Assembly (NCBI GenBank): GCA_948470475.1
Contig: OX419337.1
Span: 19,877,306 to 19,941,305 of the forward strand
Length of the DNA stretch: 64,000 nt
Source of the DNA: Galaxea fascicularis
Taxonomy: Eukaryota; Cnidaria; Anthozoa; Scleractinia; Euphylliidae
Direction of reading: 5' to 3'
This document shows positions 11,024-21,846 of the stretch, piece by piece (position 1 is the stretch's first letter; every line of letters begins with the position of its first letter). The translations under genes and the position numbers were made by a program. Below the pieces are notes generated by a model, which did no database searches, was not told the DNA's origin, and saw only the letters and a list, made by a program, of their open reading frames with translations.

Positions 11024-11177
11024 TGTGGTGATGGGCAATAAATGCAACCGATAAATAAAGATAAACTCAACAGTTTAATTCACATGAGGGAAACACGCCA
11101 TGTTACATACCCACACACCTTTTCAAACCCCTTGCTTTCATGTAACGGTCATGAAATGTCTAAGGCTAAACACTACA
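11024..11177 (-). repeat. 5' LTR of retrotransposon 1
   Basis: 154 bp, TG...CA, followed in element orientation by the putative primer site TTTGGCGACGAGGATAAC. It is flanked outside by the target duplication ATGCC. Confidence 0.92.
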
Positions 11178-11601
11178 ATGCCGGTTTCGTAAGTTTAATT
11201 TGAATAGCTTCTTTTATCCTGCGTTTGAAGGTGTTAACTTCGGTTGATAGTACTTTTGTCTTATTTGGGTCCACCGAGTGGCCCTCCAGGCGACAATGCT
11301 CGTGAATAGCTGATGAACTTCTTGATTGGTGTTCTTTCACTCTGATTTCCAGAGAGCGGGCCGTTTCGCCAACGTACTCCTTGTTACACTTCTCACAATG
11401 TATCTGGTACACAGTGCCGCATTTCTTGAGATTGACAGTTGTGTCCTTGACACGTACCAATTGTGATCTTAGGGAATTGACGGGTTTATGAATAAGTGTA
11501 ACCTCGTGTGACTTGAAAGCTCTTTGCAGGCGTTCCGAGATTCCTTTGATGTATGGCGTTGATGCATAGATTTTCTTCTTGCTCACAATTCTAACCCCCA
11601 A
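11178..11601 (-). pseudogene. Penelope-like element ORF fragment with GIY-YIG endonuclease
   Basis: A minus-strand ORF of about 140 codons with no ATG at its start, so it is an N-terminally truncated piece. It has a GIY-YIG nuclease of the Penelope-like type: CGTVYQIHCEKCNKEYVGET with the paired Cys residues, then R in ARSLEIRVKEH, then the His pair in HEHCRLEGH and an acidic EVNTFKRRIKEA. The last codons read KLTKPAL and then meet the retrotransposon LTR. Across the insertion the frame resumes at 6639 with NRDNGYEL and ends near 6595, the usual tail of such proteins. GIY-YIG nicks target DNA for reverse transcription. Dead here because the RT part is missing. Confidence 0.82.
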
Positions 11602-11740
11602 GAGGCGTTAAAACCCCTTTTTAAAATTCATCTTTTTAACATTCATATCATTGACTGATGAAGTCTGGTTGAGAAACGGACGAAATATTTCATAAGTTTT
11701 AACTTTTAGCTCCGATTTTGTAAAACCCTTTTTAACTTTT

Positions 11741-12239
11741 ATTATGCTTCCGGAGCAGGAAACAAATGTTTTTGATTGATGCATTTTCTGTTATTACTGG
11801 AAGTACTTATATTTTCGTTTCATCGTAGGCTGTGGTACAATTAGTCTTCATATAATAAAAGAAAGGAAGGGACGTCGTTTTGTTTTTGATATCTGTTCTA
11901 TTTAAAGAACTAGAAATGCACAGCTGCGACGATAAATCAAGGCGGCCTTGTTGGTGGTCAATGCCATTCTTCAAATCGCAAAATTTGCATAAAAATAACG
12001 ACGTCCCATGCAATCCAGTAATAATTGAAACGTTATCCGCTATCGTGCTAATTGAAACTTTCCTTATTTTCAGCCCGATTGAATTGAACCGATTGTTTCG
12101 TAGAATATTTATGATACAGTCATTAAGGGGTGACGCATGTAATTTGACAGATCTGTGATACAAATCCTTTGCTGATCAATCTTAGCGATCATTAAAATCA
12201 GCTCCCTTTCTACAGCAACAAAGCATAATCAGTGACATT
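11741..12239 (+). other. 5' flank of GPCR copy B
   Basis: No gene. It matches the upstream blocks of other copies: GCTGTGGTACAATTAGTCTTC at 11830, the GAATATTTATGATACAGTCATT run at 12100, TTTGACAGATCTGTGATACA at 12136 and the GATCATTAAAATCAGCTCCC segment just before the gene. It probably carried promoter and 5' UTR. Confidence 0.6.
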
Positions 12240-13120
12240 CGCAAACGTTAGCGCTCATCCCAGTCACAAATCATAAGTGGAACATGTTTGTTCCATAGAA
12301 TTGGCTGAAAGAAGAACCGATCATTTAATGGTACTTATAGTACTAAACGTTTTTGTGTCCGTCACCGCATTTCTGGGGAATGCTTTCATTCTAGTCGTTC
12401 CCTTCACAGGAAGTCTTTACTTCATCCGCCGTCCAAACTGTTGTTTCGTAACCTGGCGACTACTGATCTTGCTGTTGGTATCATTGTTTACTGAATGGAC
12501 AATGGCATATTTGTCGCTTCACACTTCTTGGTTCTTATATCACATCCTACATTTTGTGTGGAGTGTCACTGTTAACACTGACCGCAATAAGCGAGGACAG
12601 ACTTCTCGCTCTGTCGTTAGGGCTCAAGTATAGACAAGTTGTAACTTTAAGGCGAATCTATATAATATGCATCGTTTTTTGGTTTGGGTGTGTTATCAAT
12701 TCAACGATGCTGTTTTGGAATGAACATATAACTTTATGGGGTGGATCCATTTTTACATTACTGTGTTTAGTCACCTCATTCTTTTCTTACGCAAAGATAT
12801 TCTTCACCCTTCAGCGTCGACACCAAGTTCAGGCACAAGGACAGCAAAACCAAAACGTTCTGCTGAACAGAGCGCGATACAAAAAGAGAGTGAACAGTGC
12901 ACTGTGGGTGCAGTTAACATTAGTTCTCTGTTATCTACCTGTGTTTATAACTCCTGCTTTACATCTTCGAAGAGAAGTGTCGCCATCTGTACTCGTCGCT
13001 AGTTTGTTTGCAGTCACTTTAGTTTACCTAAACTCGTCATTAAACCCACTTCTTTACTGTTGGAAGATCAGAGAAGTGCGTCAAGCAGGGAGAGATACCG
13101 TCAAAGGACTGTTTTGTTGA
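12240..13120 (+). pseudogene. GPCR copy B, pseudogene
   Basis: Clear paralogue of copy A, but the start codon position is ATT rather than ATG and the N-terminal frame is disturbed. A small insertion after GNAFILV (about 12390) shifts the frame, and a deletion near 12490 removes the end of TM2 and the following loop. The correct frame is regained near 12554 and runs through TM3 to the tail, with SEDRLLAL (usual Val before DRL replaced by Glu), CYLP and NPLLY. It ends with a TGA after GLFC. It cannot encode a complete receptor. Confidence 0.88.
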
Positions 13121-16100
13121 TCAGGTTAATTGCAACGTTATAATTTACCTTAGTTTAGTTCGGTTGTAAATAAATGGAAAAACACATGAAGGGTAAAACT
13201 CATAAAGACGACTTTAAAATACTAGCCTTGTTGATAATACAAATATGTCAAAATAGCTAATGTGCCTCAAGTGGTGTATGAAATGCTTGGTAAGGTAGAA
13301 AGCGTAATATAACAGCTTGTAACCTTAATTTATAAATATTCTGAGTTACTCTTTGAATAACGTTTTTCAGTTCACTCTCTTAGAGAAAATGTGTAACCAT
13401 CAACCCTCACAGGAAGCTGCGTGCAAGGCAGATAATCACATACGCAAAGGAAGGAAAATGAAACGTATTACATGCACGTCTTGGTTCCAATTGATTGATA
13501 TAAAATTTTTGTTTTCTTTACTTTATAAGACGGTTTTTCCCTCGAGATGAACGAGCCTTGTTGTTTTAAAAATTTTGACTCCTCCATTTCATTACTGTTT
13601 CAATATCAGGATGGAAAATTATCGACTCACTTGACAAGAATGCGGACCTAAGAGGAAATTATCCGAGCCATTTTCTCAAAATCATCCCTGAAACGAATAC
13701 AACGGAGACTGCTTACCCGACAAAAGTAAAATGATCAGCAAATTAATCGTTATGTTAAAACCATCTTTTTTTTTTGGGGGGGGGGGGGAGCAATATTCAT
13801 ATTATTCAAATGGATCACTACGAACAGGCGCAAAAACAAGTAAACCGTGATATTTTTCGCTGGTTATTAAAAATGATTGAGCTGAACCCACACCTTTATT
13901 TTTCCATCGTTTTAATTCCCCCTAAATTAATGTTTAAAATCGATTTCAGTTGCAGTCAACATTTATAAGGTCATGTGAGTCTTTATTGTGTAACATCGGG
14001 ATGCTTACAGCACGTGGATATTTAATCGAATTACAGGACGGTTTTTATTTGGATAAATCTACAACATATTCCTCATATTCCGTTTTTTCAGTTTTTCCAA
14101 ACATTAATTATTTTGTGAATGGAGTATATCAAATGTAGGGTGATGCTAGTAGTTGTTATCGCAATTGCAAAAAATTGAAATTAACATAACACTTGGCGAT
14201 CCACAAGCGAAGCAGGACTTAAATCTAGTTCCTCGTCGCTACAAGAAGTCCAACTGTCTTACCGCTCTGCCATACTGCCTCCCGCTGATCGTAGTTTGTC
14301 TGCATGTCTCGAAACAAACTCGGATGCGAGTCTGCTTTGTTTTTATATTTTGTATCCGCGCTAAATAAAGAATTACAATTCTACAGATGCGACAGTCATT
14401 ACTTAAAACGTTGTTCAATATGCTACTAATTGAAACTTTCTGTTCGATTTAATAATATTGTAGGGAGGGCTATGAGAATTCAAGATCCAAATAAAATATG
14501 AGTTACTTTTCTTTTGGACAGGTAAGAACTGGTTATTACAAATTATAAATATTTTGAGTTACTCTCTGAATAACGTTTTTCAGTTCCTCTGGAAAATAAA
14601 ATGTGTAACCATCAACGCTCCAGAGAAGCTGCGTGTAAGGCAGCTGATGTCGATCTCATTGCGCATCTTGGTTTCCATTGACTAATTGTGAATTTTTATT
14701 TTCTTTACTTTAAGACGGCTATTCCCTCAGAAAGAAGCTTTCTTCCATTTTCACTACAATTCGGTTCCAACGGCCTGAACGAGCCTCGCTTTTTTATATT
14801 TTTTTTCAGTACTCCTCCATTTCATTTTCTCGAAATAATTCCTGAAACCTATAACGGAGACTACGGACTCGACAAAATCGTTGTGATACGGGCGTTTTGA
14901 CCCTCGATTAATACTATGAAAAAGCAAATAAAGTTTGTTTGTGTTTTTTAAGTTGTCGTTATTCTAATGTTAACAGCAGCATATTCACATAATTTTGCAA
15001 GGAGCACTATAAATAGGCGCTGAAGCAACAAAAACGTGAGGCTTTTGACTGAGAAGCAAATGTAAACGTTCTCTCTGGTTAGTAAAAGGAAATAATAAGG
15101 CTAAAAGCACATCTTTATTTTTACATCGTTTTAATATCTCCTGAATTAATGTGATCGACATCAGCCTGAGCTGCAGTCAACATTTTTATGGCCTTGGGAG
15201 TTTTTTATGTATCAGTATATAGGGCGCAACTATATTAAAGCGAATTGCAGGTTTTTAAACGGATAAATCTACAACACATATCCCTCACCAGTTTTCGGTT
15301 CAATTCTTTCAAACAATTCTCATGTGTTTCAGTCATAAAACTTGTAAATCATAATGAAGTTCAAGTTTTATTTCAGCCAACAGTCGGTTGGTATTGAACT
15401 GATGAGTCTTTAGCTCGCCCTCTAGTTATTGCTTGATCGAAAATCATGATTCAGCCAGCTAACAGTTAAACGACTCTTCGTTTCCTGCGGTGCGTCTGCT
15501 ATGCTTCCGTAGACGCTAAGAAATCATATTATCCTTTATTTGGTTGGCTTCCACATGAAACTAAACCGATAGCATATAAAGATATACCATTGTAACAACG
15601 CAGATGGTCATAGTGACCAGAGTTTCCCCCTTCAGATGGAGAGTTTAAAAAACCTAGAATCCTTAGAGCCCATAAAAACTTTGAACTAATAAACACAGGG
15701 GCTCGGATTTTTCCGAGTTCCCATTTGAAGATGCAAAAACATCTTTCATGTATTTAAACACAGACAAAGACAATTAAAAATATGGCAACCTTAACTTTCA
15801 TTAGCAGCACGTTTGAGGATCCATTTTATATCTAAAATTTCATTATCGCAGAAGGCCCACATATAAAGTAAACAAAGGTAGCAATAAAAAACAAACAAAC
15901 AACAAAGAGCAATTCAAAAACATGGAATTGTCAAAATCCAGTTTGAAGTAACAGTCTGATTGACACAAACGAAATTTGCAAGAATGACAACCTTAACTTT
16001 CTTTAACAGCAAGAGCAGCACCTGCGACATGCATGGTGAAAACGCTTAAAAGCCGCCCAAGCTTTTCCTTTAGTTTCGTTACTTAAAAATGGGAAGGAAA

Positions 16101-16635
16101 AACATGGTTGCTTATGGACTAAAAGCAATAATTAAACAAGAAAGACTGAATAAAGAAAAAAAAAATGCTCAGCTTATCAAATTGAGAGTGTGCTTCACAT
16201 GCGGTTGACGGCTAATGACTGTGTTTTTCGCCGAAATTTTGACTACCGTTTACTCAACACGCTTTTCTTTTTCTTATTCAGTTTTGCTAGCATGGCTGCA
16301 TTTTATTCAAATGAGCGATGCATTTTCTGTTATCAATTGAAGAATTGTCAATTTTCGTGTCATCTTCGGCTGTGGTAAAATTAGTCTTCATGTATTACAA
16401 GAAAGGAAGCGATATGTGTTTTGCTTTTCTGTCCGCGCCAACTAAAGGATTACAAACACACAGCTGCGGCAGTTAATAATTAAAACGTGATTCGGTGTCC
16501 TGTTAATTGAAACCCCTTTCATTTCAGCCCCGATTGCTTCATAGAATATTCATATAACAGCCGTCTGATTAAAGGAGATCTACGCGATCATTAACAACAG
16601 CTCCTTTTCAATTTATCAACGAGCAAGAAAGTAAC
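13121..16635. other. Unit 3' flank, a gene-less unit flank, then the 5' flank of copy C
   Basis: No gene seen. Bases 13140-14140 match the 3' flanks after D and F; the T-run plus G-run at 13766-13788 recurs after copy D at 28809-28838. Bases 14480-15470 repeat the same kind of 3' flank a second time, so a further unit appears to have lost its gene between B and C. Bases 15476-16620 match 1-1220, the upstream block of copy A. A tRNA-derived SINE lies at about 14150-14290. Confidence 0.55.
14150..14290 (-). repeat. tRNA-derived SINE or tRNA pseudogene copy
   Basis: On the minus strand a tRNA-like head reads TGGCAGAGCGGTAAGACAG (A-box-like) and later a B-box-like AGATTTAAGTCC, followed by a short tail. 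Similar pieces are at 29220-29370 and 33130-33275. The copies at 14150 and 29220 share flanks and were probably copied with the receptor unit. It lacks an intact cloverleaf, so I do not call a working tRNA. Confidence 0.5.
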
Positions 16636-16672
16636 ATGACGATGAGAAACGTTACCGCCCATCCGAGTCACA

Positions 16673-17960
16673 ACATCGGGCAGAATGCCTATTGTTCTGG
16701 AGACATTTACTTACGTATACACTTCAAGAAACGTCTTAGGACTGTCATATTGCTCGTTATTAATAATAGACGCGCAAGAAGCACGCATTTAATTGGTTGC
16801 TATGCACGCACGGCAATGCTCATTAGTATGTAGTAGGCGGTCAATATAAACAATAGATACTGCCTGCTATGTTTTCTCATTTCTTTACTAAAATCACACA
16901 TTTGCGCGCAATACCTGTAAACGAAAGAAAAAGATGTAAAGTTTGCCAGTGCAATTATTTCTGCATACGTTTGGATTGATTTCGTTCAGTAAAGGAATAT
17001 AAAACATCCTTGTTTGGTTATTTGCAATTAGGGGGACTGGGTATATTAGCATGTTGCGATCGCGCAACAAAGACAAAATGCTCGTCCTTTAAACGTACCA
17101 AGCACCGTTAACTTATCAAGCACCTTTATACGAGCTAGGAATTGTAACGATTGTGAAATCAAAGAGTAATTAAATGCGCGTCCTGTATTCCGCAAAAAAT
17201 GCCTTAACGTCTCGAACTAACGTTGCGCGAGCGAGGGTTTGTGACGATTGTGGGATAATGCAGTCATTGGCCCAATTTATACTACAGACGGATAATCCGT
17301 CTGGACGAACTTGGACAAGAATTTTTTAGTTCGTCTGATAATCCGTCCGTGTATAAATACGGGCAACAGACGGATTTTTCATGAAGACGAACTATCTGTT
17401 TAGTTCGTCTTGGCAGACGAACTAAGGTGGATAATCCCTCAGGACGGATAATCTGTCTGTGTGTATAAATGCAGCGACAGACGAACTTAGATGCCGGAAT
17501 CAACACCTCGTTACATAAAGCCAGTGGTCTCTTAGCAGTAGGATACAAAATGTGTTCGCATAAACGAAGTACTAGTTTCTCCCGACTTGCATAATCCGCC
17601 CAGTATAAACGGGACGAACTATGAGACGAACTTATATTGTGCTTTACAGTTCGTCCCGTATTTATACTGGACGGATTAAACGACCAGACGGATAATTCGT
17701 CCAGACAGATTATCCGTCTCTAGTATAACTTGGGCCATTCGCACGAGCGTAAAAAGCCCAAGGAAGCTACAAGTGAGAAAGAATGATAACTATTTTCTTA
17801 TTTTGATTACGCTTTGGGGCACTTTGGGCTTTTCAGTTTGCTTTCATGCGAATCTTAGCAGCGGGTACTTTTTCAGAGCTTAATATAAAAACAAGGCCAA
17901 CCGGGCCGGACTTGAACTTTCTTTGATTAACATTAATCATTTGTCAAAGCTGATTGTCAG
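16673..17960. mobile_element. Insertion of unknown type inside GPCR copy C
   Basis: About 1.29 kb separates GAGTCACAA and ATAGAACATTTTTG, which are adjacent in copies A and I. I find no clear matching ends or target duplication and no convincing gene. It contains a complete MITE (17269-17736), so the outer insert is older than that MITE. Confidence 0.55.
17269..17736. mobile_element. MITE with about 40-bp TIRs and a 3-bp ATT target duplication
   Basis: A 468-bp element. The left end GGCCCAATTTATACTACAGAC and the inverted right end GGCCCAAGTTATACTAGAGAC match and continue inward for about 40 bp with few differences. ATT flanks both sides (17266-17268, 17737-17739). A 3-bp duplication is typical of PIF/Harbinger elements; assignment is inference. 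The interior holds many forward and inverted copies of GACGGATAATCCGTC and GACGAACT-type words, so the whole strand could fold extensively. No coding capacity. Confidence 0.8.
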
Positions 17961-18898
17961 CCATAGAACATTTTTGTTCAATAGGATTGACTGAAAGAAG
18001 AACCAACCAGTTAATGGTCATAGTACTAAACATTTTTGTGTCCTTCACCGCATTTCTGGGGAATGCTTTGATCCTAGCTGCCCTTCACAAGGAGTCTTCA
18101 CTTCATCCGCCGTCCAAACTCTTGTTTCGTAAACTGGCGTCGACTTATCTTGCTGTTGGTGTCATTGTAGGGCCCCTTAAAGTCAATAATTTTTTTCTTT
18201 ACTGAATGAACAATGGCACATTTGTCGCTTCGCAAGTCTGGGTTTGTATACCACAGCCTACATTTTGTGTTCGGTGTCACTGTTAACACTGACTGGATAG
18301 ACTTCTCGCTCTGTTGTTAGGGCTCAGACACAGACAAGTTGTAATGTTGAAGCAAATCTATATTCTATTCATCGGGATGTGGTTTGTGTCAATTATCTTT
18401 TCAACGACGAAGTTTTGGAATAAACATATAACCTCATGTGGTGGATCCATTATTACATTACTATGTTTAGTCACCTCATTCTTTTCTTGCGCAATGATAT
18501 TTTTCACCCTTCGGCGTCGAGACCAAGTTCAGGCACAAGGACAGCAAATCCAAAACGTTCTACTGAACAGAGCGCGATACAAAAAGACAGTTTACAGTGT
18601 AGTGTGGGTGCAGTTAACATTAGTTCTCTGTTATATACCTCAGTCTATAACTGTTGCCTTTGAGGTGTTCTTCTTCAAAGAGGGTCGATGCCATCTGTAC
18701 TCGTCGCTAGGTTATTTACAGCAACTTTACTTTACTTGAACTCGTCATTAAACCCACTTCTTTACTATTGGAAGATCAGAGAGGTGCGTCAAGCAGTGAA
18801 AGATATCGTCAACAGACTATTTTGTTATATTCAGTTTACCTTAGGCCAGTTTACTTCCTGTAGCATTTGATAATAAATAAATGGAAAAACTCATGCAG

Positions 18899-19042
18899 CG
18901 CCACTACATTATTTACATTGTACTCAGCGGTTGTCAGCGCCGCGCACGCGCGTCTGTGGGTGTCTGTTCCATGTGCTCGCCATTGATTGGAGTTGTTGTT
19001 ATTAAACCTTCGAGTTAACGCAGTGTTCCTTTCTTATTGGCG
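18899..19042 (+). repeat. 5' LTR of retrotransposon 3
   Basis: 144 bp, matching 24361-24504 at about 95 per cent by eye. Contains a GCGCCGCGCACGCGCG stretch, CG-rich compared with its surroundings. Confidence 0.9.
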
Positions 19043-19170
19043 TGGTGGCAGCGGTTAACCCACGCCTCGAATTCCCTAATACAAGTGTGGGCTTCGGATC
19101 CTGCGACATCTACTCCATAACAAGGTGACAAATCCATTATTTCAGGTGAGCGATTTGTGTACTTCCCGAT

Positions 19171-21162
19171 ATGGCCGCCTCGCCTCGAGCACCCAAACAG
19201 TGGCAACTAACAAAGATCGAGACGATTACGTCGTACGACAGTTGGCGGCAGAACTTGATCTATGTTCTTTCTCTCGACAAGAACTTTGTCCCCTTTCTCG
19301 ATGCAACCTGGCAGAAACAAACGACCGCCAATCCACGTAGGGGCCTCACCGACGATGGCACTACGGTTCTTGAAGCTCAGCGACTCCCTGCCGCCCAAAA
19401 GAACGCCCATCTGGACCTACTACTCGGCCAAATAGCCAACTTCTGTCCTGTAATCTCTAGGAATTCTATCATTAAACACTCAACTTCCCTGAACGACATA
19501 TGGCAAAAAATCCGTCAACATTATGGTTTCCAGTCCACCGGAGCGCACTTTCTTGACTTGGCTAGTATACACCTACAGCCAGATGAGAGACGCGAGGACC
19601 TGTTTCAGCGTCTTATGGCTTTCTTTGAGGATAACCTCCTTTCTGTTCATGGTGGCTTAACACACCATGGATATCAGGTAGCTGCCGATGAAGACCTCTT
19701 CCCCACACTAGAGAACACTGTCGTTGTCCTCCGGCTCCAGTTGATACATCCAGGCTTACCTCTCTTAGTGAAACAAAAACACGGTTTTGAATTACGCAAT
19801 AAGACCCTGGCTTCCCTCAAACCTGAGATCTCCCAAGCTCTTGGATCTCTCCTTGATGAGTTACGTAGCATTAAAGATGCCAAAGCCATGCGTATTAGCA
19901 GTACCTTACCACGACGCCACCCTAATAGTGGTCAAGGCCAACCTCGACGACGCCCCTTCTTGTCCTGCATCCTATGCAAAACAGCCGGTCGCCCACATAA
20001 CACTCACAACCTGATGGATTGTCGTTACCTGCCCGACCGTGACCGTCGACCATGGGCTTGTTCATGCATGGTGATGGATGACCTTGACGACCTCGGTGCT
20101 GAGGAGTGCGAGCCCTTGGATGAGAGCAGTGACCTTGTAGTCCCACCAACCCAGGGTGAAGAGCCAGCAGCCCTTCGTGTGAGCATAGTCCAATCACCTG
20201 TCCTTAACACCTTCTATCACGAACACCCAGTGCAGCTGACCCTGGACACCGGTGCAACTTCCAACATGGTCCGCGCCTCCTCCGCCAAACTGTATGGTTT
20301 CCCCATAACTCCGGCCTCCCAGATGGCTCGTCAGGCTGATGGAGTTACCCCAATGGATGTCATTGGCGAGGTCCACTGCTCCCTTACCCGTGGACAGTGG
20401 ACATTTGAATTAGATGCCCTGGTCGTTCGTCAGTTAGATGTCGATACCCTGGGTGGTAACCCCTTCATGGTCCGCAACGACATTGGTGTTCGCCCTGCCA
20501 AACGTCAGATTGAGATTGGTGGCACTGAGATTATCAGCTACTGCTCAGCCTCGAGGCATACACGTCAACCCAATGTGCGGCGTACACAATCTTTCCTGCT
20601 ACGCAACCCAAACCGCACAGTTGTTTTGGCAGGGGAGTATGTCCAGTTCAGTACCCCTTCTGACGCTGACTCCGACACCTTGTGGGCCCTTGAGCCCCGG
20701 CTCGACTGTCCTTCTAACATGCCACGTAAACCAGAAGATGCATGGCCTCCTCCCCAGCAAATTCAATCCGTAGATCATGCCGTACGCGTCTCCAACATGA
20801 CAGACTCTCCCATTCTTCTGAAGCGCGGTGAGCAGTTATGCCAGGTTCGACACATTCTACCCGTCGAAGCCTCCACCTCCACTTCACCTCCCACCACATG
20901 CAGTGCCTCCTCTCCTTCTCCAGCCCTCTGCAAGCCGTTTTCACCCCGTGTGATCGTTGATCCTGATGGGTGCCTAGATCAGGGCACTCGTGACAAATTC
21001 ACAGCTCTCAACCTGGAGTTTGATGATGTGTTCAACCCCTCCATCTCTAAATTCAATGGTGAAAGCGGCAAAATTGAAGCTGTTGTCAACATTGGCCCCA
21101 ACCTTCCTCCTCAGCGCAAAGGCCGGCTCCCACAGTACAACAGAAACACCCTTGAGGAATAA
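19171..21162 (+). CDS. Gag-protease polyprotein of retrotransposon 3
   Basis: An ORF of 663 aa from ATG at 19171. The N-terminal half is Gag-like (SYDSWRQNLIYVLSLDKNF; later HFLDLASIHLQPDERREDLFQRLMAF) with a Cys/His cluster CILCKTAGRPHNTHNLMDC near residues 269-287. An aspartic protease site LDTGATSN follows at about residue 357. The C-terminus begins the RT N-terminal region (NIGPNLPPQRKGRLPQYN) and is cut by TAA at 21160-21162. Gag builds the particle and the protease cleaves it. The stop may be a mutation or, less likely, a programmed break; the next segment stays in the same frame. Confidence 0.82.
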   Translation: MAASPRAPKQWQLTKIETITSYDSWRQNLIYVLSLDKNFVPFLDATWQKQTTANPRRGLTDDGTTVLEAQRLPAAQKNAHLDLLLGQIANFCPVISRNSIIKHSTSLNDIWQKIRQHYGFQSTGAHFLDLASIHLQPDERREDLFQRLMAFFEDNLLSVHGGLTHHGYQVAADEDLFPTLENTVVVLRLQLIHPGLPLLVKQKHGFELRNKTLASLKPEISQALGSLLDELRSIKDAKAMRISSTLPRRHPNSGQGQPRRRPFLSCILCKTAGRPHNTHNLMDCRYLPDRDRRPWACSCMVMDDLDDLGAEECEPLDESSDLVVPPTQGEEPAALRVSIVQSPVLNTFYHEHPVQLTLDTGATSNMVRASSAKLYGFPITPASQMARQADGVTPMDVIGEVHCSLTRGQWTFELDALVVRQLDVDTLGGNPFMVRNDIGVRPAKRQIEIGGTEIISYCSASRHTRQPNVRRTQSFLLRNPNRTVVLAGEYVQFSTPSDADSDTLWALEPRLDCPSNMPRKPEDAWPPPQQIQSVDHAVRVSNMTDSPILLKRGEQLCQVRHILPVEASTSTSPPTTCSASSPSPALCKPFSPRVIVDPDGCLDQGTRDKFTALNLEFDDVFNPSISKFNGESGKIEAVVNIGPNLPPQRKGRLPQYNRNTLEE

Positions 21163-21846
21163 CAAGCCAAGATTGACGAGCTCGAAGCTGCCGGCGTCTT
21201 TGCAAAACCTGAGCAAGTCAACGTCCATGTGGAGTACCTAAACACCTCGTTTCTCGTAAAGAAGCCAAACGGTGGTAGCAGGCTCATGACATCCTTCGGA
21301 GAAGTTGCCCAGTATAGCAAGCCTCAACCCTCCTTAATGCCAAATGTTGACAGTGTGCTGCGTGAAATAGGGAAATGGAGGTTCATGATTATCACTGATT
21401 TGCTGAAGTCTTTCTACCAGATTCCCCTGGCCAGTTAATCCATGAAATACTGTGGTGTTGCAACACCATTTAAAGGCATCCCTGTTTACACTCGTTCCGC
21501 CATGGGAATGCCCGGGTCCGAAACCTGTCTTGAAGAGCTAATGTCCCGTGTTCTGGGTGACCTCATCCAAGATTGCCAAGATTGCTGACGACCTCTATGT
21601 TGGGGGAAACAGCCCCACTGAAGTCCTTGACAATTGGCGGAGAAATCTTGCCCTACTCCAAAAGAACAATCTTGCTTATCCGCAGCCAAAACTATCTGCC
21701 CAAGACAGGCCATTGTACTGGGCTTGGTGTGGTCTAATGGCACCCTGCAAGCTAGCCCCCCAAATTGGCCGCATTATCCTCGGTCGAGCCGCCCTCAACA
21801 GTGCAAGGCCCCCGCTCCTTTGTCGGAGCCAACAAGGTTCTAGGCC
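21163..21846 (+). pseudogene. Reverse transcriptase region of retrotransposon 3, broken
   Basis: In the gag frame the RT N-terminal part continues ([15 protein letters not shown], then [17 protein letters not shown]), is stopped by TAA at 21436-21438, and continues as KYCGVATPF and AMGMPGSE. A frameshift near 21570 moves it to another frame where the catalytic IADDLYVGG box appears at about 21580-21606. More shifts follow up to 21846. No intact RT can be made. Confidence 0.82.

Larger units (their letters stand above)
6640..11177 (-). mobile_element. Gypsy-type LTR retrotransposon 1, degraded, with intact LTRs and TSD
   Basis: A 4,538-bp element with its genes on the minus strand, 154-bp LTRs and a perfect 5-bp target duplication ATGCC (6635-6639 and 11178-11182). 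By eye the LTRs differ at 6 positions, so the insertion is fairly young. The order gag, protease, RT, RNase H, integrase is that of Ty3/Gypsy. Next to the 5' LTR the minus strand reads TTTGGCGACGAGGATAAC, a likely primer site; a purine run AAAGGAAGGGAA precedes the 3' LTR. Coding is broken by stops and frameshifts. Confidence 0.93.
4831..11740 (-). mobile_element. Penelope-like element remnant with terminal inverted repeats, hit by two later insertions
   Basis: The outer arms are inverted copies: 4831-4962 plus 6568-6594 on the left and 11584-11740 on the right. Both start AAAAGTTAAAAAGGGTTTTAC read inward. Between the right arm and the left arm, on the minus strand, lies the 3' part of a Penelope-like ORF with a GIY-YIG nuclease. 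The element without its insertions would be only about 0.8 kb, so the reverse transcriptase part is missing. It is interrupted by a TA-flanked TIR element (4963-6567) in its left arm and by an LTR retrotransposon (6640-11177) in its coding part. Penelope-like elements are known to have inverted or tandem terminal repeats. Confidence 0.7.
16636..18870 (+). pseudogene. GPCR copy C, pseudogene split by an insertion
   Basis: The first about 12 codons (16636-16672, MTMRNVTAHPSH) match copy A, then about 1.29 kb of unrelated DNA follows, and receptor coding resumes at about 17961 ([13 protein letters not shown]). Further damage: a frameshift after GPLKV near 18180, a small deletion before the DRL motif near 18293 (the DRL core is lost), and a frameshift near 18670 before TM7. 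TM7 NPLLY and the tail KDIVNRLFC are still legible to 18870. Closest in detail to copy A (GPLKV rather than QPLYV). Confidence 0.88.

Noticed and set aside
17282..17548. Minus-strand ORF inside the MITE
   Set aside because: It is made of the repeated palindromic words and has no protein-like features.
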